DNA of 64,000 bases. Origin: Aeromicrobium wangtongii. GTDB taxonomy: Bacteria; Actinomycetota; Actinomycetes; Propionibacteriales; Nocardioidaceae. This document shows, in pieces, positions 26,055 through 33,871 of this stretch. Under the pieces are notes generated by a model. It saw only the letters and a list, made by a program, of their open reading frames with translations, was not told the origin of the DNA and ran no database searches. Position 1 is the stretch's first letter. Every line of letters begins with the position of its first letter. Location of the stretch: the NCBI RefSeq assembly GCF_024584515.1, contig NZ_CP102173.1:1922001-1986000 (forward strand), in the 5' to 3' direction. Made by a program: the position numbers and the translations under genes.

Positions 26055-27337
26055 GAGGCGCTCGCCGCGGTGGACGCCTCGGCACGGACGTCCTCGGCGT
26101 ACTCGCGCGCAGCAGGTGCGGACAGGGCCAGGATCACCAGGACGCTGCCACCGACGGTGAGCAGTCCGTGGAACTCATCGGGCCGGCCGTCGCCGGTGAC
26201 CCAGTCGGCCATGGCCGCCAGAGCTGTCACCGAGCAGAAGGTCATCAGCAGCAGCCGGGCCCAGTTGCGGCCCGCCAGGATGCCCACGGCCAGCACGGCG
26301 TCGACGGCCGCGGCGATCACCAGGAACGCTGCCAGGGCGCGCTGGGACGCATCGCTGTCCAGCGCCAGACCCAGGACCGCGATGACGTATCCCGTGCCGC
26401 GGGCCAGGGCGACGCCCGCACCGATCAGCACGGACGAAGGCCACCGCGGCGCCGGCTGCTGGCCCTTCACGGGGTCGGGGCCCGTCGGCGCCACACGGAC
26501 GTCCAGGATCGGCAGGTCACCGTCGGTGCGAATCCGGTCGCCGCCCCCGTTGACGTGGTGGTACCCGGACGAGAAGTTCTTGATCATCGACACGGACGCA
26601 CCGGGCAGCGCCGACCGGACCGAGTCGACCACGAAGTCTCGCTCGACATCGGTGTTCTCGTCGATGTGGTGCGTGACCTGCAACGTGAACAGGCTGAGGC
26701 CGACACGGCTGTCGAACGTCGCGGCCGCCATCCAGTCGGAGCGGAATCCACCCGGCAGCAGCCACCCGTCGGGACAGCGCCAGAAGCGGACGTGGTGGCG
26801 CTTCGACGGGCTGCCACGCACCTCCTGCTCGTAGGCGAAGTCCTGCTGGCGGTCGAACAGGTGCAGGGGGCTCACCGGCGCTGCGGCATAGCTGCGTCCG
26901 CGCAGGACGCTGAGGACGATCTTCACCGACGATCGGAGGTCCACTGGGTCGGCCAATGTCCAGCCCGCTGTCGACAGCGCCGTGTGGACCTGGCCCTCCC
27001 GACCCAGCAGCCCCAGGTTGACCGGGTCCCCCAGCAGCCCGTCGCTGGTGCGGGTACGACCGATGAAGTAGTCGGGCAGGTAGATCGCCGTCAGGATGCG
27101 GTGCAGGCGGGGCAGCACGAGATAGCTGAAGAAGATCCAGAACACGACCAGCAGCAGCGTCGGCCAGCCCGGATGCAGTCCGTCGCGCAGCAGCACGTAC
27201 GAGAACCAGAGTCCAACGACCGCCGACAGCGCGAAGAACCAGCCGTCCAGCACCGTGCTCGACGGTCCGGTGGCACTGCCCTCAGGGACCATGTACCCAC
27301 GGTGGCCGTCTCGGACCACGTGCGGCAGAGTCCTCAT
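26051..27337 (-). CDS. LssY C-terminal domain membrane protein
   Basis: A 428-residue protein. Two N-terminal helices (WFFALSAVVGLWFSYVLL, TLLLVVFWIFFSYLVLP) precede a soluble LssY_C-like domain (LPDYFIGRTRTSDGLLGDPVN to VSMIKNFSSGYHHVNGGGD), followed by four more helices at the C-terminus. LssY domains are found next to PAP2 phosphatases and DedA proteins, so a role in lipid or envelope metabolism is likely, but no activity is known. It is the first gene of the three-gene lysX operon and only 8 bases from a divergent transporter start. Confidence 0.75.
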   Translation of the reverse strand: MRTLPHVVRDGHRGYMVPEGSATGPSSTVLDGWFFALSAVVGLWFSYVLLRDGLHPGWPTLLLVVFWIFFSYLVLPRLHRILTAIYLPDYFIGRTRTSDGLLGDPVNLGLLGREGQVHTALSTAGWTLADPVDLRSSVKIVLSVLRGRSYAAAPVSPLHLFDRQQDFAYEQEVRGSPSKRHHVRFWRCPDGWLLPGGFRSDWMAAATFDSRVGLSLFTLQVTHHIDENTDVERDFVVDSVRSALPGASVSMIKNFSSGYHHVNGGGDRIRTDGDLPILDVRVAPTGPDPVKGQQPAPRWPSSVLIGAGVALARGTGYVIAVLGLALDSDASQRALAAFLVIAAAVDAVLAVGILAGRNWARLLLMTFCSVTALAAMADWVTGDGRPDEFHGLLTVGGSVLVILALSAPAAREYAEDVRAEASTAASAS

Positions 27338-27345
27338 CCCCTACC

Positions 27346-28239
27346 GTGGAGGATGTGCTCGCCGGTCTGCTCGCTGCAGCGGGAGCGGCGCTCTGCTACG
27401 GCGTCGCCTCCGTCCTCGAGGCTGTCGCGACGCGTCGCACGGCCGCCGTGGAAGGCCTGGATCCGCGGCTCGTCGTCCGGTTGCTCAAGTCCTGGCCCTA
27501 CCTCCTCGGCCTCTGCGTGGATGCCCTGGGATTCGTGCTCAGCCTCGTCGCGGTCCGCTCGCTGCCGCTGTTCGTGGTGCAGTCGGTCGTGGCGAGCTCG
27601 CTGGCCGTCACGGCGATTCTCGGGGCCGTCTTCCTGCGGATGCGACTGCTGCGCGCGGACCGGATCGGCCTGGCGGTCGTGGTGGTCGGCCTAGCGCTGG
27701 TCGGCGCCTCCGCGACCGAGGACCGCAGCGTCGACGTGGGTCGCGCCGAGGAGTGGGGCGTGCTCGTGGCGGCCGCGCTCCTGGCCGTTCTGGCCATCCC
27801 GCTCGCACGTCTTGGCGGAGGTCGCGGCGCCACTGCGCTGGGGGCCGTCGCAGGACTGGGCTACGGCGTCACGGCGGTCGCCTCGCGGATGCTGCCGGGC
27901 AATCTGTCGCCGCAGCACATCGGCGGTGAGGTCGGTCCCCTGCTCGCCAGCCCCGTGACATACGCCCTCGTCGTCGGCGGCGCGGTCGCGATCCTGTCGT
28001 ACTCGATCGCACTGCAACGTGGCAGCGTCACCCAAGCGACCGCGCCGATGGTCGTGGGCGAGACAGTCGCCCCCGCCCTGGTCGGGCTCGCGCTCCTCGG
28101 CGACCAGCCGCGTCCCGGTTGGGGTGCGGTCGCGTTCATCGGTTTCGTGCTCGCGCTCGTGGGCGCGGTCAGCCTCGCCAGGCACGGCGAGGTGGAGACC
28201 GACCTCTCGGACACGGGGCTCCGCGACTCCGACAGCTGA
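27346..28239 (+). CDS. DMT superfamily transporter-like membrane protein
   Basis: A 297-residue protein with about nine to ten hydrophobic helices in two halves (start AAAGAALCYGVASVLEAVAT; second half LARLGGGRGATALGAVAGLG), the pattern of EamA-like or NIPA-like drug/metabolite transporters. The charged tail (RHGEVETDLSDTGLRDSDS) is cytoplasmic. Substrate unknown. GTG 27346 is close to the divergent LssY-like start; no ribosome binding site is possible at that distance, so the mRNA may be leaderless. Confidence 0.78.
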   Translation: MEDVLAGLLAAAGAALCYGVASVLEAVATRRTAAVEGLDPRLVVRLLKSWPYLLGLCVDALGFVLSLVAVRSLPLFVVQSVVASSLAVTAILGAVFLRMRLLRADRIGLAVVVVGLALVGASATEDRSVDVGRAEEWGVLVAAALLAVLAIPLARLGGGRGATALGAVAGLGYGVTAVASRMLPGNLSPQHIGGEVGPLLASPVTYALVVGGAVAILSYSIALQRGSVTQATAPMVVGETVAPALVGLALLGDQPRPGWGAVAFIGFVLALVGAVSLARHGEVETDLSDTGLRDSDS

Positions 28240-28285
28240 TTGTCTCCGCTCGTAGACTGGACGGACGACAGGAGGTGCAGCCCTG

Positions 28286-28894
28286 ATGAGCGCCGGAGAC
28301 CGCATGCGGCACGAGTACCGCATGCGCCTGGAGGCAGAGGCTGCCGCCGCATCCTCGTCCGAGGGCGGCGACGAGGCACCCGACGACGCCGCGCAGCGGG
28401 CCCTCCGGGCGGAGCACCAGGCGCAGTGGGTCGACATGCAGATCCAGCAGGCCATCGCGCGCGGTGAGTTCGACGACCTTCCCGGTGCCGGCAAGCCGAT
28501 CAAGGGGATCGACCGCCCCCACGACCCGGACTGGTGGGTCAAGCAGCTGATCGAGCGCGAACGCATCAGCGTCCTGCACCCGGCGCTCGCGCTGCGCAAG
28601 GAGGACGCGGAGCTGGAGACGACGCTCGACCGCATCACGACACCGACGGGCGTGCGCGAGGCGATCGAGGACTTCAACGCGCGGGTCATCGAGGCACGCC
28701 GCCAGCTCCAGGGTGGTCCTCCGGTCATCACCGCCCTGCGCGACGCCGACGAGGAGGTCGCGGCGTGGCACCGGCGCCGGACCGAGCGGGTCGCGACACA
28801 GAAGGCCCGCCTCGCCGAGATCCGCGCAGCCGAGGCGGCCAATGCTCCCCCGCCGTGGTGGCGCCGGATGGGCCGCTCCCGGCGATCCCGGTGA
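28286..28894 (+). CDS. DUF1992 (DnaJ homologue subfamily C28 conserved domain) protein
   Basis: A 202-residue protein. The centre holds the DUF1992 signature: IQQAIARGEFDDLPGAGKPI, then the PHDPDWWVKQLIERERIS block and PALALRKEDAELE. The rest is charged and helical, with a basic end (RRMGRSRRSR). The family includes human DNAJC28 but lacks a J domain here; function is unknown. A strong AGGAGGTG ribosome binding site precedes the ATG. It may be cotranscribed with the upstream transporter. Confidence 0.88.
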   Translation: MSAGDRMRHEYRMRLEAEAAAASSSEGGDEAPDDAAQRALRAEHQAQWVDMQIQQAIARGEFDDLPGAGKPIKGIDRPHDPDWWVKQLIERERISVLHPALALRKEDAELETTLDRITTPTGVREAIEDFNARVIEARRQLQGGPPVITALRDADEEVAAWHRRRTERVATQKARLAEIRAAEAANAPPPWWRRMGRSRRSR

Positions 28895-28925
28895 TGTTGT
28901 GGGTGCCGGCTGGCACTCTTGAGGC

Positions 28926-29855
28926 GTGAGATCAACCCTGTCCGATCCGGTGACCCGGGACGTCCACGTCACCTCCCCCGTCAACGTGTACCTGACGTTG
29001 TCGTTGCTGCGCCGAGGCCCGGGTGATCCCACCTTCCGCAGGGACGGATCACGCATCTGGCGCACCAGCCGCATGGCCACCGGGCCGGTGACCTATGCGA
29101 TCGAGCCCCGCAGCGCCACCCACGTGCGCGCCCAGGCGTGGGGACCCGGGAGCGACGAGCTGATCGAACGTGTCCCCCAGCTGATCGGCGCCGAGGACGA
29201 CCCGACCTCCTTCGAGCCTCGGCACCCGCTGCTGGCCGACGGCGTCCGCCGGTTCCCAGGCCTGCGCGTGCCGCGAACCGGACGCGTGCTCGAGGCACTG
29301 ATCCCGGCGATCATCGAGCAGAAGGTGCTCGGCATCGACGCCTTCGCCGCCCAACGTCGCCTCCTGCGACGTTTCGGCGAGGCCGCCCCGGGGCCCGCAC
29401 CCGAGGGCATGCTGGTGACACCGGACGCCGAGCACTGGGCTGCGATCCCGTCGTGGGAGTGGCACCTCGCCGGCGTCGATCCCCGCCGGGCCCGCGCGGC
29501 ACAGGCCAGCGCCAAGGTCGCCGCGCAGCTCGAACGGCTCGCCGAGTCGGGCGATGACGCCGCGGTCTACCGGGCCATGCGCAGCATCCCCGGCGTGGGC
29601 GTCTGGACGGCGGCCGAGGTCGGGTACCGCGCGCTCGGGGACGCCGACGCCGTCCCCTTCGGCGACTTCCACGTCGCCAAGGACACCGGCACCGCGCTGA
29701 TCGGCCGGCGCATCGACGATGCGGAGCTGGCGACGCTGCTCGAGCCGTGGCGCGGTCACCGGTTCCGTGTGGTGCGGCTCGTGCAGCTCAGCCCGCTGGC
29801 CGCCAGGGACCGCCGCGGCCCCCGCATGGCGCGCGTCGATCACCGTCACATCTGA
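28926..29855 (+). CDS. DNA-3-methyladenine glycosylase II-like (AlkA/HhH-GPD)
   Basis: A 309-residue base-excision repair glycosylase. The helix-hairpin-helix (SIPGVGVWTAAEVGYRAL) and the catalytic Asp in VPFGDFHVAKD are clear, and the EALIPAIIEQKVLGIDAF helix precedes them as in AlkA. The N-terminal 100 residues form the AlkA-like beta domain (WRTSRMATGPVTYAIEP). It would remove alkylated bases such as 3-methyladenine. There is no Ada-type domain. GTG start at 28926, 32 bases after the DUF1992 gene. A second, unrelated alkyladenine glycosylase (AAG fold) is encoded at 61.4 kb. Confidence 0.88.
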   Translation: MRSTLSDPVTRDVHVTSPVNVYLTLSLLRRGPGDPTFRRDGSRIWRTSRMATGPVTYAIEPRSATHVRAQAWGPGSDELIERVPQLIGAEDDPTSFEPRHPLLADGVRRFPGLRVPRTGRVLEALIPAIIEQKVLGIDAFAAQRRLLRRFGEAAPGPAPEGMLVTPDAEHWAAIPSWEWHLAGVDPRRARAAQASAKVAAQLERLAESGDDAAVYRAMRSIPGVGVWTAAEVGYRALGDADAVPFGDFHVAKDTGTALIGRRIDDAELATLLEPWRGHRFRVVRLVQLSPLAARDRRGPRMARVDHRHI

Positions 29856-29879
29856 CGGCCCGCTTGCGCTCCACCTAGG

Positions 29880-31052
29880 GTGTCGGGGGTGATGTCCCGT
29901 CTGCCGGCCTGGCTGCGCGTCGCGGCCGCGATGTTCGCCGTCGGCTGGGGCGCCAACCAGTTCGCCGCGATGCTGCTGGTGTACCGCGCCGAGGACGGGT
30001 TCTCGACCGAGGCGGTCACCGCCCTGTTCGGCGCCTACGCGCTGGGCCTGATCCCCGCCCTGCTGATCGTCGGGCCGGTCTCGGACCGGATCGGCCGGCG
30101 CGCGGTCATGCGTCCGGTGCTCGTGCTGTCGGTCATCGCGACCTTGGTGCTGGTGCTCGCGCAGGGCTCCCTGGTGCTGCTGCTGATCGGGCGCCTGCTG
30201 GCGGGTGTCGCCTCCGGTGCCGCCTTCGCGCCGGGCACGGCCTGGGTCAAGGAGATGTCCGTCGGCGCGTCCGGAACCGGTGCCCGCCGCGCGACGCTGG
30301 CACTGTCGGCCGGGTTCGGATCGGGGCCGCTCGTCGCAGGAGTCGTCGCGCAGTGGCTGCCCGCCCCCACGGTCCTGCCCTATGTGCCACACCTGGCCCT
30401 GATGATGGTGGTCGCGGCCATCGCGTGGGGTGCCCCCGAGCCGCCCACGGTCGCCGGCCGCCGTACGTCCCGCCGCAGCGTCGAGGTCTGGCAGGCGCTG
30501 CGCAGCCGTCCGTTCGTGCTGGGCGTCGCCCTCACGGCGCCCTGGGTCTTCGGCGCCGCGTCCACCAGCTTCGCCACCCTGCCCACCTTCGTCCAGATCG
30601 ACGTCGCGCCGATCGCCGTCACCGGGTCCCTGGCCGGACTGACGTTATGGACCGGCGTCGCGATCCAGCCGCTGGGACGACGTCTGGGCAACCCACGAGT
30701 CATCGTCACCGCGGGGCTCGCCGCATCCGCTGTCGGACTTCTCGTCGGGGTGGCCCTGGCCCGCACCGGCGCTGCCTGGCTCCTGGTCCCGACCGCCGTC
30801 CTGCTCGGTATCGGCTACGGCCTGGTGCTCGTGGGCGGGCTGACGACGGTCGAGCGGCTCGCGCACCCGGACGACCTGGGCACGCTCAATGCCATCTTCT
30901 ACAGCCTGACGTACCTGGGCTTCGCGGCACCGTTGCTCAGCACCCTGACGCTCAAGGCCCTCTCCCCCACCGAGCTCATGCTCGTCGGGGTCGGCGTCAT
31001 CGCGGTGACGGTGCCCGGTGTGCTGGTCTCGGGGCGGGTCAGGGGGCGCTGA
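29880..31052 (+). CDS. MFS transporter
   Basis: A 390-residue major facilitator with twelve predicted helices. The loop 2-3 motif GPVSDRIGRRAVMRP is the canonical MFS signature. The GAAFAPGTAWVKEMS segment in helix 5 resembles motif C of drug/H+ antiporters. Substrate unknown. The start is at GTG 29880 or ATG 29892. It lies 24 bases after the glycosylase gene, so the two may share a transcript. Confidence 0.85.
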   Translation: MSGVMSRLPAWLRVAAAMFAVGWGANQFAAMLLVYRAEDGFSTEAVTALFGAYALGLIPALLIVGPVSDRIGRRAVMRPVLVLSVIATLVLVLAQGSLVLLLIGRLLAGVASGAAFAPGTAWVKEMSVGASGTGARRATLALSAGFGSGPLVAGVVAQWLPAPTVLPYVPHLALMMVVAAIAWGAPEPPTVAGRRTSRRSVEVWQALRSRPFVLGVALTAPWVFGAASTSFATLPTFVQIDVAPIAVTGSLAGLTLWTGVAIQPLGRRLGNPRVIVTAGLAASAVGLLVGVALARTGAAWLLVPTAVLLGIGYGLVLVGGLTTVERLAHPDDLGTLNAIFYSLTYLGFAAPLLSTLTLKALSPTELMLVGVGVIAVTVPGVLVSGRVRGR

Positions 31053-31070
31053 AGCCGGCCGGACTCGGGC

Positions 31071-31694
31071 TCACTCGAACGGGGTGGGATCCCCTGCGCC
31101 GACACGGACGACCTTGGCGGAGCCGTCCGAGAAATCGATCACCGTGGTCGGCTCGGGGATGACGTCGACCCCCGACTCGATGACGGCGTCGATCTGGCCG
31201 TCGAGCTCCTCGGCGATCTCCCACGCAGCCGTCATGGCATCGGTCTGGCCGGGCAGGATCAACGTGGTCGACAAGATCGGCTCGCCCAGCGAGGCCAGCA
31301 GCGCGCTGACGATCTTGCTCTCGGGAATGCGAACGCCCACGGTCTTCTTCTTGTCGTGCAGCAACCGGCGCGGGACCTCTCGCGTCGCCGGGAGGATGAA
31401 CGTGTACGGACCGGGGGTGGCGTTCTTCACGGCGCGGAAGATCGAGTTGTCGACCTGGACGAACTGGCCCATCTGGGAGAAGTCCTTGCACACCAGCGTG
31501 AAGTGGTGCTTGTCGTCGAGCGCGCGGATCGCCTTGATCCGGTCGAGCGCATCCTTGTTGCCGATCTGTGCGCCGAGGGCATAGCCCGAGTCGGTCGGGT
31601 AGGCAATCAGGCCGCCGTCCTGCAAGATGGCCGTGGCCTGGTCGACCGCGCGCTGCTGCGGGTTCTCGGGGTGGATGTCGATGAATCGCGCCAT
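31071..31694 (-). CDS. L-threonylcarbamoyladenylate synthase family (YciO/Sua5-YrdC)
   Basis: A 207-residue YrdC-fold protein. The core reads GGLIAYPTDSGYALGAQIGN, then DDKHHFTLVCKDFSQ, TPGPYTFILPATREVPRR and TVGVRIPES, all expected for the ATP/threonine-binding cleft. Length and sequence place it with YciO rather than with full-length Sua5, which has an extra domain; a main TsaC is probably elsewhere. The family makes threonylcarbamoyl-AMP for t6A tRNA modification, YciO weakly. ATG 31694 is used; an extension to 31736 would overlap the terminator hairpin. Confidence 0.85.
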   Translation of the reverse strand: MARFIDIHPENPQQRAVDQATAILQDGGLIAYPTDSGYALGAQIGNKDALDRIKAIRALDDKHHFTLVCKDFSQMGQFVQVDNSIFRAVKNATPGPYTFILPATREVPRRLLHDKKKTVGVRIPESKIVSALLASLGEPILSTTLILPGQTDAMTAAWEIAEELDGQIDAVIESGVDVIPEPTTVIDFSDGSAKVVRVGAGDPTPFE

Positions 31695-31721
31695 GGGACG
31701 AAGCCTACGTCTTCTGGACAT

Positions 31722-31755
31722 GACGAAGGGCCGCACCGAGGTGCGGCCCTTCGTC
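31722..31755. terminator. Strong hairpin after the GPGG gene
   Basis: A perfect 15-bp stem (GACGAAGGGCCGCAC / GTGCGGCCCTTCGTC) with a CGAG loop, 5 bases after the stop codon of the small gene on the minus strand. It also separates that gene from the yciO-like gene, which must then have its own promoter in under 30 bases or rely on read-through. Confidence 0.8.
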
Positions 31756-31760
31756 TCAGG

Positions 31761-31904
31761 TCATTTGAAGATGCTGTAGCCGCCGGGTCCGACGGCCGCG
31801 GCGACGATCAGCAAGATGATGCCGATCAGGATGTCTCCGCGCACGAGGCGCAGGATTCCGTAGATGGCAATGGCAACTGCGATGATCCACAGAATGAACG
31901 CCAT
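31761..31904 (-). CDS. GPGG-motif small membrane protein (47 residues)
   Basis: A short, very hydrophobic protein with two membrane segments (FILWIIAVAIAIYGILRLV and ILIGIILLIVAAAVG) joined by RGD, ending in GPGGYSIFK. This is the layout of the actinobacterial GPGG-motif small membrane proteins, whose function is unknown. GAGAGGGAG serves as ribosome binding site 6-7 bases before ATG 31904. The perfect terminator that follows, and the A+T-rich 5' region, support expression as a single gene. Confidence 0.8.
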   Translation of the reverse strand: MAFILWIIAVAIAIYGILRLVRGDILIGIILLIVAAAVGPGGYSIFK

Positions 31905-32095
31905 GAATACTCCCTCTCTCCGTTGGTGGCGGTGGCCACCGCGAAGCCGGGTACCCGGACCTCACATTCTTCAAACACATTTATTTGAATCGCTTCAATC
32001 GAACGTGATGTGACCTGGCTCACGGGTATTCGTTCCGGCATGCGGACGCCCGAAAACGATCACGGACGGGCGGCAGACGGGGACCTAGTCTGAGC

Positions 32096-32113
32096 GGGAC
32101 GATCCCCCGTCCC
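32096..32113 (+). promoter_or_regulatory. Inverted repeat in the cysH leader
   Basis: GGGACG and CGTCCC (6 bp each) around ATCCCC lie 16 bases before the cysH ATG and just upstream of the AGAGG ribosome binding site. It could be an operator or a leader hairpin controlling the sulfur operon. No known riboswitch signature is present. Confidence 0.35.
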
Positions 32114-32129
32114 GAAGAGGTGCCGACAC

Positions 32130-32927
32130 ATGACCGAAGTCTTGACGTTGGCCCAGCGGCGCGAGCAGCAGATTGCACACGACCGGGAGCGCACGGCACA
32201 CCTCGCGGACCGCGAGGGGATGCTCGACCCGAGGCGCAGCAGCGACGAGCTGCGGACGATCGCCGAGAAGGCCCAGGCGCGCCTGGCCGACACCGACTGC
32301 GACACCGTCCTGGCGTGGGTCGCCGAGGAGTTCGGCTACCGGACCGCGGTCGCGTGCTCGATGGCTGATGCGGTGCTGCCCGATGTGGTGGCCAAGCACC
32401 TGCCGTGGGTCGACACGCTCTTCCTCGAGACGGGCTACCACTTCGCCGAGACGATCGGCACCCGCGACGCGGTCGAGTCGTCCATGCGTCTGTCCATCGT
32501 CGACGTCACACCAGCGCGCACCGTCGCGGAGCAGGACGCAGAGTTCGGCGAACGCCTCTACGAGCGCGATCCGGCGCTGTGCTGCCAGATGCGCAAGGTC
32601 GAGCCCCTGCACGCGACCCTCCAGGGGTACGAGGCGTGGATCACCGGCGTGCGGCGCGACGAGGGCCCGACCCGCGCCGACACGCCGTTCATCACCTGGG
32701 ACGAGAAGAACGGGCTGGTCAAGGTCAACCCGCTCGCTGCCTGGACGTTCGACGACCTGCTCGCCTACGCCGACGACCACGGCGTCATCGTCAACCCGCT
32801 CGTGAATGACGGGTACCCGTCGATCGGCTGCGCGACGTGCACACGACGCGTCCTCCCCGGCGAGGACCCCCGCGCGGGTCGCTGGGCCGGTCTGGACAAG
32901 ACCGAGTGCGGCCTGCACAACACCTGA
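32130..32927 (+). CDS. cysH: Adenylyl-sulfate (APS)/PAPS reductase CysH
   Basis: A 265-residue reductase that converts activated sulfate to sulfite with thioredoxin. The 4Fe-4S cysteines of the APS-type enzyme are present: LCCQMRKVEPL and GCATCTRRVLPGEDPRAGRW, and the catalytic Cys lies in the terminal KTECGLH. The PP-loop-like ATP pyrophosphatase segment (TLFLETGYHFAETIGTRD) is typical. The CC...CxxC pattern and the absence of cysC here mean that APS, rather than PAPS, is the likely substrate. First gene of cysH-cysD-cysN-cobA; AGAGG precedes the ATG. Confidence 0.95.
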   Translation: MTEVLTLAQRREQQIAHDRERTAHLADREGMLDPRRSSDELRTIAEKAQARLADTDCDTVLAWVAEEFGYRTAVACSMADAVLPDVVAKHLPWVDTLFLETGYHFAETIGTRDAVESSMRLSIVDVTPARTVAEQDAEFGERLYERDPALCCQMRKVEPLHATLQGYEAWITGVRRDEGPTRADTPFITWDEKNGLVKVNPLAAWTFDDLLAYADDHGVIVNPLVNDGYPSIGCATCTRRVLPGEDPRAGRWAGLDKTECGLHNT

Positions 32928-32959
32928 CCCTTCCCGATCCACCCCTTCCGAAGGCACCG

Positions 32960-33871
32960 ATGACCCTGACTGACGAACGCCGTCTCACCCAGCTGCAGTG
33001 GCTGGAGTCCGAGGCGATCCACATCATCCGCGAGGTGGCCGCCGAGTTCGAGCGGCCCGTGCTGCTGTTCTCCGGCGGCAAGGACTCGGTCGTGATGCTG
33101 CACCTGGCGACCAAGGCCTTCTGGCCGGCCCCCGTGCCGTTCCCGGTCATGCACGTCGACACCGGGCACAACTTCCCCGAGGTCCTGGCCTTCCGCGACG
33201 CCACGGTGGAGCGGCTCGGCCTGCGCCTCGAGGTCGTCTCGGTGCAGGACTACATCGACGACGGCCGGTTGCGCGAACGCAGCGACGGCACCCGCAACCA
33301 GCTGCAGACGCAGCCCCTGCTCGACGGCATCACGGGCAACAAGTTCGACGCGGTCTTCGGCGGCGGCCGCCGCGACGAGGAGAAGGCCCGCGCCAAGGAG
33401 CGGGTCTTCAGCCTGCGCGACGAGTTCGGCCAGTGGGATCCCCGCAACCAGCGTCCCGAGCTGTGGAACCTGTACAACGGCCGCCACCGTCCCGGCGAGC
33501 ACGTCCGCGTCTTCCCGATCAGCAACTGGACCGAGCTGGACGTGTGGCAGTACATCGCCGCGGAGAACATCGCGCTGCCCGAGCTCTACTACGCCCACCA
33601 GCGTGAGGTGTTCGAGCGCGACGGCATGCTGATCGCCGTCAGCGAGGTCTCGATGCCCCGCGATGGCGAGGTCACCTCGAAGCGCCAGGTCCGCTACCGC
33701 ACGGTCGGCGACATGTCGTGCACCGGCGCCGTCGAGAGCGACGCCACGACTGTCGAGGACGTCATCGTCGAGGTCGCCGCGACCCGCCTGACCGAGCGGG
33801 GCGCGACCCGCGCAGACGACCGAGCCTCCGAGGCCGCCATGGAAGATCGCAAGAAAGAGGGCTACTTCTGA
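32960..33871 (+). CDS. cysD: Sulfate adenylyltransferase subunit 2 (CysD)
   Basis: A 303-residue PP-loop subunit of ATP sulfurylase. The PP-loop LLFSGGKDSVVMLHLA and the downstream MHVDTGHNFPEVLAFRD, FGGGRRDEEKARAKERV and the C-terminal TKRQVRYRTVGDMSC-like block (TSKRQVRYRTVGDMSC) fit the family throughout. Length equals E. coli CysD. With CysN it makes adenylyl-sulfate from sulfate and ATP. ATG 32960 follows a GAAGG site; the frame is open further upstream but only inside cysH. Its stop overlaps the cysN start by one base (TGATG). Confidence 0.96.
   Translation: MTLTDERRLTQLQWLESEAIHIIREVAAEFERPVLLFSGGKDSVVMLHLATKAFWPAPVPFPVMHVDTGHNFPEVLAFRDATVERLGLRLEVVSVQDYIDDGRLRERSDGTRNQLQTQPLLDGITGNKFDAVFGGGRRDEEKARAKERVFSLRDEFGQWDPRNQRPELWNLYNGRHRPGEHVRVFPISNWTELDVWQYIAAENIALPELYYAHQREVFERDGMLIAVSEVSMPRDGEVTSKRQVRYRTVGDMSCTGAVESDATTVEDVIVEVAATRLTERGATRADDRASEAAMEDRKKEGYF

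Noticed and set aside
26518..26545. A tRNA T-arm-like sequence (GTCGGTGCGAATCCGGT) inside the LssY-like gene
   Set aside because: No matching acceptor stem, D-arm or anticodon arm is found within 75 bases upstream; the stretch is coding and lies inside a conserved domain.
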